A stretch of DNA of 22,355 bases, taken from assembly GCA_002372545.1 (NCBI GenBank), contig DFHD01000008.1:1-22355 (forward strand). Direction: 5' to 3'. How positions within the stretch are numbered: position 1 is the first letter of the stretch; every line of letters starts with the position of its first letter. A program made the translations under genes and the position numbers. Shown here one piece after another: positions 1 through 6,882 of the stretch. The notes beneath the pieces were generated by a model. It was not told where the DNA came from. It searched no databases and saw only the letters and a list, made by a program, of their open reading frames with translations. Source of the DNA: Lachnospiraceae bacterium UBA3732. Lineage in GTDB: Bacteria > Bacillota > Clostridia > Lachnospirales > Lachnospiraceae.

Positions 1-269
1 TTATCATGCATGAAATACCAGTAGGACTGATCATGCTCATGAGGCAGTCCGAGATATTCATCCATGTTAAAGGTAACTACGTTCGCAAAGCTGAGCTCCC
101 CTGCCTGGTTCATTCTTGCCAGTTCCTTATATACCCCAATGGGGCTGGAGCCTGTGGGCAGACCCAGAACAAAGGGACGGTCCTCTCTATGTGCCTTGAT
201 CTTTCCTGCAATATAATTTGCTGCCCAAAGGCACATCTTCTCGTAATTTTCCTGAATAACAACTCTCAT
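1..269 (-). CDS. nagB: Glucosamine-6-phosphate deaminase, N-terminal part (runs off the window)
   Basis: The first 89 codons are present; the 3' part lies outside the window. The visible protein begins MRVVIQENYEKMCLWAANYI and contains FVLGLPTGSSPIGVYKEL and VTFNMDEYLGLPHEH, the phosphate-binding loop and active-site segment of the NagB/GalM-6-P isomerase family (E. coli NagB has FVLGLPTGGTP and VTFNMDEYVGLP). NagB is a cytosolic enzyme that reversibly converts glucosamine-6-phosphate and water to fructose-6-phosphate and ammonia. The ATG at 267-269 has GGAG at about 277-280 on the minus strand. The gene lies directly downstream of a glmS-type ribozyme and its promoter, with no other coding region between. 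That is odd for a catabolic enzyme, because the ribozyme would switch the gene off when glucosamine-6-phosphate is high. Family assignment is firm; whether the enzyme works catabolically or as an ammonia-dependent GlcN6P former is open. Confidence 0.93.
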   Translation of the reverse strand, partial: MRVVIQENYEKMCLWAANYIAGKIKAHREDRPFVLGLPTGSSPIGVYKELARMNQAGELSFANVVTFNMDEYLGLPHEHDQSYWYFMHD

Positions 270-360
270 TTTTTATCTCCTTATTGCGATCGATTTGTTT
301 CATCCGGTGTCGGAATGGTCTCTGTTACAGTTTTGATTCTGCTTTTTTCTCCACTCCTGA

Positions 361-504
361 CGGTCCACCCTCACGCTGCAAAGTAAGACTGCCTTGGGGT
401 ACATCTTTCGTACCGGCATTTACTTCAGCTTTTCTGACCGTGACAGCATCCGCCGAGTCTTTCGACCACTGTCAACCTCGTCACCCTGTTACGGGCCTGG
501 CGCT
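361..504 (-). ncRNA. glmS self-cleaving ribozyme (glucosamine-6-phosphate dependent) in the nagB leader
   Basis: Read on the minus strand, the element starts A|GCGCCAG (A at 504, cleavage expected between 504 and 503). It continues through a short P1-type hairpin (CCC, loop GTAACA, GGG), the invariant TGACGAGG, then TCGA, then CTCGGCGGATGC. GACAG before the core pairs with CTGTC after it as P3. The accessory domain follows: AAGTAA pairs with TTACTT, GGTAC with GTACC, TGCC with GGCA, and CGGTC with GACCG near 361-366. These blocks and their order match the glmS ribozyme family, in which GlcN6P acts as the cofactor for cleavage and the 5'-OH product is degraded by RNase J. The ribozyme lies 92 nt upstream of the nagB start and about 45 nt after the predicted transcription start. 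Confidence 0.93.
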
Positions 505-544
505 AACAGTTTTCTGTTCCTCCTGCACAAGGAAAACTGCTTTA

Positions 545-575
545 CTAATCTATGTATTATACTAAAATAGATTAG
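545..575. promoter_or_regulatory. Inverted repeat centred on the nagB -10 box (candidate operator)
   Basis: CTAATCTAT (545-553) and ATAGATTAG (567-575) form a perfect 9-bp inverted repeat with a 13-bp spacer. Its centre falls on the TATAAT box. Half-site centres are 22 bp apart, two helical turns, as expected for a dimeric repressor. The cognate regulator is unknown; a GntR-family amino-sugar regulator would be a reasonable guess. Confidence 0.45.
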
Positions 576-584
576 ATTTGTAAA
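556..584 (-). promoter_or_regulatory. Sigma-A promoter of the ribozyme-nagB transcript
   Basis: The minus strand carries TTTACA (579-584), a 17-bp spacer, then a perfect TATAAT (556-561). Initiation is predicted near 549, about 45 nt upstream of the ribozyme cleavage site. The -35 box lies inside the T-tract of the ftsH terminator. Confidence 0.85.
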
Positions 585-616
585 GAAAAAGGACGGTTTC
601 CCATGGGAAACCGCCC
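582..616 (-). terminator. Intrinsic terminator of ftsH
   Basis: On the minus strand GGGCGGTTTCCC and GGGAAACCGTCC form a 12-bp stem with one G-U pair (605-616 with 591-602), followed directly by TTTTTCTTT. It lies about 105 nt after the ftsH stop codon. The final TTTA of the T-tract is reused as the start of the nagB -35 box. Confidence 0.88.
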
Positions 617-720
617 CTCATCTTCTTCTGCTGCTTCATCCAAGACTTACTTTTTAAATTCCTCCCGGCAGCTTTTTAAATGCTCATACTTGTTATCCAA
701 ACTGAAACGATCAGTTACGA

Positions 721-3366
721 TTATTCATCCGGAGATTCCGGACTTTCCTCCGTCATACTTTCCGGAGCTCCCGTTTTATTGTCTGAAGAATCCTGCCGAT
801 ATCCGGAGTCGGCCGGTAAACCCTTTTCCGTTTCTGTCACTGCTTCTTCAGATTCCTTTCCTTCCGTTTCCGGTTCAACTGCATCCTGCTTCTCTGCCGG
901 CCAGAAACCCTTTGCATTTCCGACTATATCTTCTCCGGATGCATCATCTGAAGAAGAGGCCGCGATCTCCCAGGGCATGGGCGGTCGCTTCCCTTCCCGT
1001 TCCTCCGGGAAAGCACCGCCATGAGATTCCCAGGGTGCCTTATTATCCGGATCATTCTCCGCTCTATTCTCCTGCTTAGCCTGAGACCAGCTTTCTGCAG
1101 CATTATCTGACACGCTTCTGCCACCTGCGCTGCCCGAAGCATCCTGTCTTGGCGTATACTGCGGTGTATTTGCTTTCTCCGGGGCACCTGCCCTACTCTC
1201 AGCGGGTCGCTCCGGGAAGCTCACCTGATGATCCACCGGTCTCTCCGCATGCACAGGGAATGGCTTTCTTTCGGGCTGTCTTTCCGGCGCATTCTCAGAC
1301 TCTCTTTCCTGAGCCGCCGGCCGGAAAGGCTCCGGTGCCTCATACACACGGTATTTATCCTTCTTTTTGCCGGACTTTCCGGTCTTTCCTTCTTTTTTCT
1401 CGCCCTTTTCGGATTTTTCACCCTTCAGCTTCTTTTTCTTACCCCTTGCGAAGCCGCCTTCCATTCCGGTGACATAGCCGGTTCCGGTAAGTTCGATCTC
1501 CGCTTCCGGTATTACGCCGCCTGTGATCCTGTTGAAGATATCCATGAACTGCTTACCGGTAATGGTTTCGTGTTCGATCAGGTATTCGGCGATGGCGTCC
1601 AGAATAGCTTCATTCTGCTTCAGCAGCTTATATGCCTTTTCATACGCCATATTGGTGATCCGGGCAATTTCCTCATCAATCCTGGTGGCCGTCTCATCCG
1701 AGCACTGCATCACCGCCCTGCGGTCCAGATATTCTCCGGTGATTGCCTCCAGCTGTACCATACCGAAGCGTTCGGACATACCATACATGGTGATCATGGC
1801 CCGGGCTTCCTTGGTAGCCTGCTCGATATCGTTGGATGCGCCGGTGGTTACCGACTCAAACTTCAGCGCCTCCGCGGCACGGCCGCCCATGGTGATGATG
1901 ATATGAGCCTCCATCTCCGCCTTGGTCTCCAGATATTTCTCTTCCTCCGGCGTCTGCCATACATAGCCGAGAGAACCCATTGTTCTTGGCACGATAGTGA
2001 TCTTCTGCACCGGCATGGTGTGCTTCTGCAGCACCGTCAGCAGGGCATGGCCGGTTTCGTGGTAAGCCACCACCCGCTTTTCCTCGGGGCTCAGGATCCT
2101 GTCCTTCTTTTCCTTACCGGCGAATACCACCTCAACCGATTCCAAAAGGTCATTCTGGGACACATATTTTCTGCCCCGGCGAACTGCCAGAAGCGCTGCT
2201 TCGTTGATGATATTGGCCAGATCCGCACCAACCGAGCCGCTGGTAGCAAAGGCCAGTTCCTTCAGATCCACGGTTTCATCCAGCCTTACATCCTTGGCAT
2301 GTACCCGGAGGATATCCTCCCGGCCGCGCTGATCCGGCTTTTCCACGATCACCCGGCGGTCAAACCGTCCGGGACGGAGAAGGGCCTTATCCAGCACCTC
2401 GGGACGGTTGGTTGCCGCCAGCACAATGATACCCTTGGAGGTATCAAAGCCGTCCATTTCGGAAAGCAGCTGGTTCAGCGTCTGTTCACGCTCGGAGTCA
2501 CCGCCCATATGGCGGGTGTCGCGGCTCCGGCCGATGGCGTCGATCTCATCGATAAAGATAATACAGGGAGCCTTCTGTTCGGCCTGCTTAAAGAGATCCC
2601 GGACACGGGAGGCGCCCACGCCGACGTACATTTCCACAAACTCCGAACCGGACATGGAGAAGAAGGGCACGCCCGCTTCACCTGCCACTGCCTTGGCCAG
2701 AAGAGTCTTACCTGTTCCCGGAGGGCCAACCAGAAGAGCGCCCTTGGGAAGCTTGGCACCAATAGCCAGGTAGCGGTCGGGATTCTGCAGGAAGTCAACC
2801 ATTTCGGCCAGACTTTCCTTGGCTTCCTCCTCGCCGGCCACATCCTTAAAGGTTACGCCTGTGTTTTTCTGCATGCCGTAAAGCTTAGCTCCGGACTTGC
2901 CCACATTCATTAGGCCGCCGTTTTTGGTCATGCTCCGCATGATCAGCATAAAGAATATGTAGAATACCGCAATGGTGACCACCCAGGACAGAATGCTCTT
3001 GATCAGCGCATTGCTGCCCTCGTCAATTGCCCGGAATTCCACATTTGCCTCAGCCAGACGGTTCACGAGCTCATAATCATCGGTACGGATCACGTAATAG
3101 GTTACGTTCTCGGTTTTTACGCCCTGCTCATTGGGGGTAAAGTATATCTTGTCGCTGTAGATCTTGACATTCTTTACCTCTCCGGCATCCACCATTTCAA
3201 TGAACCTGTCGTAGGGTACCTCTTCCTCTCCCGACTGCCTGAACTTATTGAACTGCTGCCAGAAGATCAGCGCCAGCACAATGGAAATGATCAGAATAAT
3301 GATCGTATGATTATTTCCGCGCTTTCCCTGATCGTCATTTCTGTTATTGTTGTTGCCGTTATCCAT
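721..3366 (-). CDS. ftsH: ATP-dependent zinc metalloprotease FtsH with a long C-terminal tail
   Basis: Membrane AAA+ protease that extracts and degrades damaged or regulatory proteins. In the 881-residue protein I see TM1 at about residues 20-37, an extracytoplasmic domain, TM2 at about 121-144, Walker A GPPGTGKT at 214-221, Walker B IIFIDEIDAIG from 269, the second region of homology ATNRPEVLDKALLRPGRFDR at about 318-337, the zinc site HETGH at 436-440 and the third zinc ligand Asp in ASNDIEQAT near 513. The protease domain ends near 617. About 260 further residues are charged, low complexity and rich in E, K, P and S, with two PWE motifs (APWES, PMPWEIA); usual FtsH length is 600-700. I start at 3366, where AGAAGGA stands just upstream; an upstream in-frame ATG at 3381 and a GTG-like extension to 3429 lack a ribosome binding site. 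Family certain; the tail has no assigned role. Confidence 0.96.
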   Translation of the reverse strand: MDNGNNNNRNDDQGKRGNNHTIIILIISIVLALIFWQQFNKFRQSGEEEVPYDRFIEMVDAGEVKNVKIYSDKIYFTPNEQGVKTENVTYYVIRTDDYELVNRLAEANVEFRAIDEGSNALIKSILSWVVTIAVFYIFFMLIMRSMTKNGGLMNVGKSGAKLYGMQKNTGVTFKDVAGEEEAKESLAEMVDFLQNPDRYLAIGAKLPKGALLVGPPGTGKTLLAKAVAGEAGVPFFSMSGSEFVEMYVGVGASRVRDLFKQAEQKAPCIIFIDEIDAIGRSRDTRHMGGDSEREQTLNQLLSEMDGFDTSKGIIVLAATNRPEVLDKALLRPGRFDRRVIVEKPDQRGREDILRVHAKDVRLDETVDLKELAFATSGSVGADLANIINEAALLAVRRGRKYVSQNDLLESVEVVFAGKEKKDRILSPEEKRVVAYHETGHALLTVLQKHTMPVQKITIVPRTMGSLGYVWQTPEEEKYLETKAEMEAHIIITMGGRAAEALKFESVTTGASNDIEQATKEARAMITMYGMSERFGMVQLEAITGEYLDRRAVMQCSDETATRIDEEIARITNMAYEKAYKLLKQNEAILDAIAEYLIEHETITGKQFMDIFNRITGGVIPEAEIELTGTGYVTGMEGGFARGKKKKLKGEKSEKGEKKEGKTGKSGKKKDKYRVYEAPEPFRPAAQERESENAPERQPERKPFPVHAERPVDHQVSFPERPAESRAGAPEKANTPQYTPRQDASGSAGGRSVSDNAAESWSQAKQENRAENDPDNKAPWESHGGAFPEEREGKRPPMPWEIAASSSDDASGEDIVGNAKGFWPAEKQDAVEPETEGKESEEAVTETEKGLPADSGYRQDSSDNKTGAPESMTEESPESPDE

Positions 3367-3391
3367 AAATCCTTCTTTCATTATCGCTGCG

Positions 3392-3417
3392 GATACCGCC
3401 GAAGCTCCGCGGGTATC
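3392..3417 (-). promoter_or_regulatory. Hairpin in the ftsH leader
   Basis: GATACC(C)GC pairs with GCGGTATC on the minus strand (8 bp with one bulged C, 9-nt loop), ending about 25 nt upstream of the chosen ftsH start. It could affect ribosome access or mRNA stability. It does not match a CIRCE or CtsR box. No convincing -35/-10 pair was seen upstream of ftsH. Confidence 0.3.
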
Positions 3418-3479
3418 CTCAGTCAGCACGCCGCCTGTGCCTCTGCATATGGCAGCAGGTTTTTCCGTATTTTTATAAA

Positions 3480-3511
3480 CTGCCGCCCCGAAGATCCTCC
3501 GGAGGCGGCAG
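3480..3511 (-). terminator. Terminator-like hairpin after glyA
   Basis: CTGCCGCC (3504-3511) pairs with GGCGGCAG (3480-3487) on the minus strand, with three further inner pairs. It is followed by TTTATAAAAA, a weak T-tract. It sits 26 nt after the glyA stop codon and separates glyA from ftsH. Confidence 0.6.
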
Positions 3512-3537
3512 CTTCCTGTTGCACCTTTTATACAGAC

Positions 3538-4785
3538 TTAGAACATCTGTCCGCCATAGAGCGGATATTTGTCGGTGATGCTCTTTACAAGAGCCTCAGC
3601 CTTTACGTTATCCTTATCAATGATGGCTGCCTTGAAGGCATCGGCGATCACTGCCATATCCTCCTTTACTGCGCCTCTTGTGGTCACTGCAGGCGTGCCA
3701 ACACGGATGCCGCTGGTCACGAAGGGTGAACGCGGATCGTTGGGAACAGTGTTCTTGTTTACGGTGATATGCACCTCATCCAGCAACTTCTCCACTTCCT
3801 TACCGGAAAGGTCGAGATTCTGCAGGTCAACCAGCATCAGGTGATTGTCGGTACCGCCGGAAACAATATTGAAGCCTCTTTCTGTCAGGGCATCCGCAAG
3901 AGTATGCGCATTCTCCACTACTCTGCCCATGTAATCCTTGTAGTCCTGGGAAAGCGCTTCCTTGAAGCATACAGCCTTGCCGGCGATGACATGCATCAGC
4001 GGGCCGCCCTGGATACCGGGGAATACAGCCTTGTTGAAGTTATATTTCTTATTCACCTCTTCGCTGCAGAGGATCATGCCGCCTCTGGGTCCGCGAAGGG
4101 TCTTATGTGTGGTGGTTGTGGTAACATCCGCATAAGGAATGGGGCTCATATGATAGCCTGCAGCCACGAGACCTGCGATGTGCGCCATATCCACCATAAG
4201 CACTGCGCCAACTTCATCCGCGATCTCACGGAACTTCTTGAAATCGATCTGACGGGCATAAGCAGAAGCGCCGGCCACGATTAGCTTCGGCTGGTTTTCC
4301 TTTGCGATCCGCAGAACCTCGTCATAGTTGATGCGTCCGTCGGGGCCTACGCCGTAGGGCACGCAGTTAAAGTACTTACCGGACATATTTACCGGTGATC
4401 CGTGTGTCAGATGTCCGCCGTGGTCCAGGTTCATGCCCATAAAGGTGTCGCCCGGCTCCAGAATGGAGAAAAATACCGCCATATTGGCCTGTGCGCCGGA
4501 ATGGGGCTGCACATTGGCATACTCTGCGCCAAAGAGCTCCTTCGCTCTTTCTCTGGCCAGATCCTCTACCACATCCACATACTGGCATCCGCCGTAGTAG
4601 CGCTTGCCCGGATAGCCTTCTGCGTACTTATTGGTCAGCGGGCTTCCCATCGCTGCCATTACTGCCTTGCTGGCAATATTCTCAGATGCGATCAGCTCCA
4701 GATTCTGGTTCTGGCGGTTGATCTCATCGGTCATGGCTGCTGCTACCTCCGGATCGATTCCGGAAATCATGTCAAAACTGTACAT
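3538..4785 (-). CDS. glyA: Serine hydroxymethyltransferase
   Basis: Cytosolic PLP enzyme that interconverts serine plus tetrahydrofolate with glycine plus 5,10-methylene-tetrahydrofolate, the main one-carbon entry point. The 415-residue length is normal for the family. Visible signatures are LIASENIAS at 31-39, NKYAEGYPGKRYYGG near 52-66, the DMAHIAGLVAAG cofactor segment at 199-210 and the PLP-lysine motif TTTTTHKTLRGPRGG with Lys at about 228. The ATG at 4783-4785 has GGAG 8 nt upstream. The gene follows the sirtuin gene on the same strand across about 100 nt that hold a strong set of competing inverted repeats. It ends before its own hairpin terminator, so it is probably the last gene of the cdaA operon or a separate unit with an attenuated leader. 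Confidence 0.97.
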   Translation of the reverse strand: MYSFDMISGIDPEVAAAMTDEINRQNQNLELIASENIASKAVMAAMGSPLTNKYAEGYPGKRYYGGCQYVDVVEDLARERAKELFGAEYANVQPHSGAQANMAVFFSILEPGDTFMGMNLDHGGHLTHGSPVNMSGKYFNCVPYGVGPDGRINYDEVLRIAKENQPKLIVAGASAYARQIDFKKFREIADEVGAVLMVDMAHIAGLVAAGYHMSPIPYADVTTTTTHKTLRGPRGGMILCSEEVNKKYNFNKAVFPGIQGGPLMHVIAGKAVCFKEALSQDYKDYMGRVVENAHTLADALTERGFNIVSGGTDNHLMLVDLQNLDLSGKEVEKLLDEVHITVNKNTVPNDPRSPFVTSGIRVGTPAVTTRGAVKEDMAVIADAFKAAIIDKDNVKAEALVKSITDKYPLYGGQMF

Positions 4786-4817
4786 TGCTGTTCTCCTTCG
4801 TAAAATATGATTTATAA

Positions 4818-4909
4818 TTCTCAGATCACTGTGTGGCAGTCATCTGATCATGCACTTTTTTTAAGGCGGCATCTACATTCATTTTCATTTAGACACAGTG
4901 ATCTGAGAA
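4818..4909 (-). promoter_or_regulatory. Three-part inverted-repeat element between the sirtuin gene and glyA (candidate RNA switch)
   Basis: TTCTCAGATCACTGTGT (4818-4834) and its exact 17-nt reverse complement (4893-4909) form a perfect inverted repeat 58 nt apart. A third segment, CAGTCATCTGA (4837-4847), can also pair with 4821-4831 over 11 bp with one mismatch and a 5-nt loop. In the minus-strand RNA the two 5' segments compete for the same 3' segment, which lies 33 nt before the glyA start. The first segment is within the last codons of the sirtuin gene (SQITV), so a terminating ribosome would cover it. The RNA after the structure is A/U rich but lacks a clean U run. A small mobile element with 17-bp terminal repeats is an alternative reading. 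Confidence 0.5.
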
Positions 4910-5628
4910 AACACCTCGCCGATGCGGTCGCGTATCACGATATCGGCGCGGACAGAGCGGGCTGTCTCCGACATATTGATCACAGCCAGATGCTTCCCGT
5001 TAAAGTAATCCACAAAGCCGGCTGCCGGATATACCACCAGGCTGGTTCCGCCGATGATGAGCATATCTGCCCGGGAAATGTGGGAAACGGCCCGGCTGAT
5101 CACGGAGGAATCCAGTCCCTCCTCGTAGAGCACCACATCCGGACGGATCAGGCCGCCGCATACCGGACATTTCGGAACGCCCTCTGCCGCCTTGATCTTC
5201 TTTGTTTCCTCCACCCCGTCATAGCGGGTATGGCATTTACTGCAGTAATTCCGGAGCACTGAGCCATGCAGCTCCAGCACCTCCCGGCTCCCGGCCGCCT
5301 GATGCAGGCCGTCAATATTCTGGGTGACCACTGCCTTCAGCTTTCCGGCCGCCTCCATTTCCGCGAGCTTCACATGCGCCGCATTGGGCTTTGCATCCAG
5401 CGCCAGCATCTTATCCTTGTAAAACTCGTAAAACTCCTCTGTCTTTCTGGTCAGAAAGGTATGACTGACGATCTGCTCGGGCGGGTATTTATATTTCTGA
5501 TGATACAGGCCGTCCTGGCTGCGGAAATCCGGAATACCGCTTTCCGTGGAGACCCCGGCGCCGCCGAAAAACACAATATAAGATGACTCATTAATGGCAT
5601 CCTGAAGCTTTTGTATTTCTTCTGTCAT
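4885..5628 (-). CDS. cobB: NAD-dependent protein deacylase, sirtuin (Sir2/CobB family)
   Basis: Removes acyl groups from protein lysines using NAD+, giving nicotinamide and O-acyl-ADP-ribose; cytosolic. The 247-residue protein has the full set of family motifs: GAGVSTESGIPDFRS at about 24-38, TQNIDGLHQAAG at 102-113, catalytic His in ELHGS at 121, a four-cysteine zinc site (Cys 129, 132, 154, 157) and GGTSLVVYPAAG at about 193-204. The ATG at 5626-5628 has AGGAGGGG just upstream, overlapping the stop codon of the preceding gene, with a 9-nt gap. That implies translational coupling to cdaR. The last codons form half of a 17-bp inverted repeat with the glyA leader. Substrates cannot be told from sequence; central enzymes such as acetyl-CoA synthetase are typical. 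Confidence 0.94.
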   Translation of the reverse strand: MTEEIQKLQDAINESSYIVFFGGAGVSTESGIPDFRSQDGLYHQKYKYPPEQIVSHTFLTRKTEEFYEFYKDKMLALDAKPNAAHVKLAEMEAAGKLKAVVTQNIDGLHQAAGSREVLELHGSVLRNYCSKCHTRYDGVEETKKIKAAEGVPKCPVCGGLIRPDVVLYEEGLDSSVISRAVSHISRADMLIIGGTSLVVYPAAGFVDYFNGKHLAVINMSETARSVRADIVIRDRIGEVFSQITVSK

Positions 5629-5637
5629 AGGCCCCTC

Positions 5638-6882
5638 CTATTCCTCCGTGGGTTTTTCTTCGACTGTCAGGATCACGGAAAAGGTCTTGTCGATCGATAC
5701 CTTTTCCTTATCATAGGTAAAGTCCAGCTGAAGCGCGTACTGCCCCGGGGACAGTCCTGCTGCATCCACCTGCGGATGCAGGCTTTCCGCCGTAACCTCC
5801 TCCAGATCGGAGCTGAGTCCGGAGATCTCCACATTCAGCGTACCGGAAAAAGTAATGGAATAATTATAGTCCTTCTCTTTTGATACGATCTCAATCTGGC
5901 TGCTGTTCAGGCTGATGGTCTTGGTCTCCTGCTTTTCCACGGAAACACTGACCGCAACCTGCGCGCCGTCCTCCACCGTTTCCACGCCCTTCGGCAGATA
6001 ATCATCCAGACGGATATTCTCCTCCTTCGTCTCAGTTATGCCGGAGATGGAAATATCGTCAATCACAACCTCGGTGATATCCGCAAGGGTTGCCGCGTCT
6101 CCGGCAATACGGACAGTCTGGGGATTAAAGTTGACCCCGCTGACGGAATATCCGTCGGCCGGATTTCCAGCGATCTCCACCCGGACTGCCACCTCTTTTG
6201 TGGGATAAACCGGAACAGTGACCAGAACGGAATTCTCGGAAAGGGTGATCTTTTTTCCCTCCATGGACTCCCCGTAAATATCAAAGCAGCTGAGGCTGAC
6301 CTCGCTGTTAAAGGTGGAATATGCCTTATCCACATCCACCACGGCACGAAGCTCCTTCACATTCTCCAGAACGGAGGCCGCTCCCTCAATGGTCACGATA
6401 TTCGGCTTTGCCGTACAGGAGCCGAGAGCGTATCCCTCCATGACATTTCCCATCGTCACCACGTTCACCGGAAGCTCCCGCTCCACCTTTTCTTCAAGAG
6501 AAAGGGTCATGGTCGTATTCAGCCGCGTAACGGTCACATTGGCATGGTTCTCTACCAGAGAAACACTGATCTCCGCCGTATTGGTAACGGACAGCTGGGA
6601 AAGATCGGCGCTGGCGTAAAAATCCTCCGCAGTCATTCTTTCCACCAGAGATCTGGGTCCCTTTACGCTGACATCCACGGTTTCCCCGCTGGTCACCGTA
6701 TAAATCTGTCCCATACTCTCCAGCTTTTCCCCGTTCACCTGTTCCACCGGGATCCCCCGGATGGTCTTCGTTACAATATAATCATCTACATTCACAACGA
6801 TCAGCCAGGTGATCACAGCCAGGATGATGGCGATCAGTTTCAGCCAGAGATTCCGCAGAAATCTGCCCTTAGCTATTTTCAT
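5638..6882 (-). CDS. cdaR: YbbR-domain membrane protein, regulator of diadenylate cyclase
   Basis: In Firmicutes CdaR binds CdaA in the membrane and modulates c-di-AMP synthesis. The 414-residue protein has a short basic cytoplasmic start (MKIAKGRFLRNLWLK), one membrane helix at about residues 11-31 (LKLIAIILAVITWLIVVNV), then an extracytoplasmic part made of about four YbbR-type beta repeats, recognisable by recurring phrases such as VDVSVKGP, VTIEGAASVLENVKEL and VRIAGDAATLADITEV. Length is slightly below B. subtilis CdaR. I chose the ATG at 6880-6882, with GGGAGG 8 nt upstream; the longer frame to 6993 lies inside cdaA. It overlaps the end of cdaA by 14 nt, so the two are translationally coupled. 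The order cdaA-cdaR is the conserved one. Confidence 0.92.
   Translation of the reverse strand: MKIAKGRFLRNLWLKLIAIILAVITWLIVVNVDDYIVTKTIRGIPVEQVNGEKLESMGQIYTVTSGETVDVSVKGPRSLVERMTAEDFYASADLSQLSVTNTAEISVSLVENHANVTVTRLNTTMTLSLEEKVERELPVNVVTMGNVMEGYALGSCTAKPNIVTIEGAASVLENVKELRAVVDVDKAYSTFNSEVSLSCFDIYGESMEGKKITLSENSVLVTVPVYPTKEVAVRVEIAGNPADGYSVSGVNFNPQTVRIAGDAATLADITEVVIDDISISGITETKEENIRLDDYLPKGVETVEDGAQVAVSVSVEKQETKTISLNSSQIEIVSKEKDYNYSITFSGTLNVEISGLSSDLEEVTAESLHPQVDAAGLSPGQYALQLDFTYDKEKVSIDKTFSVILTVEEKPTEE

Noticed and set aside
649..720. 22-codon open stretch after the ftsH stop on the minus strand, ending EHLKSCREEFKK
   Set aside because: It has no ribosome binding site or proper start codon; it lies between ftsH and its terminator and is too short to support.
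1228..2913. 561-codon open frame on the plus strand across ftsH
   Set aside because: It is the antisense shadow of ftsH, whose motifs are unmistakable; the peptide has no family features and no ribosome binding site.
4821..4861. Plus-strand terminator (11-bp stem followed by seven T at 4855-4861)
   Set aside because: No plus-strand gene ends here, the T run is 7 nt from the stem, and the stem has a mismatch.
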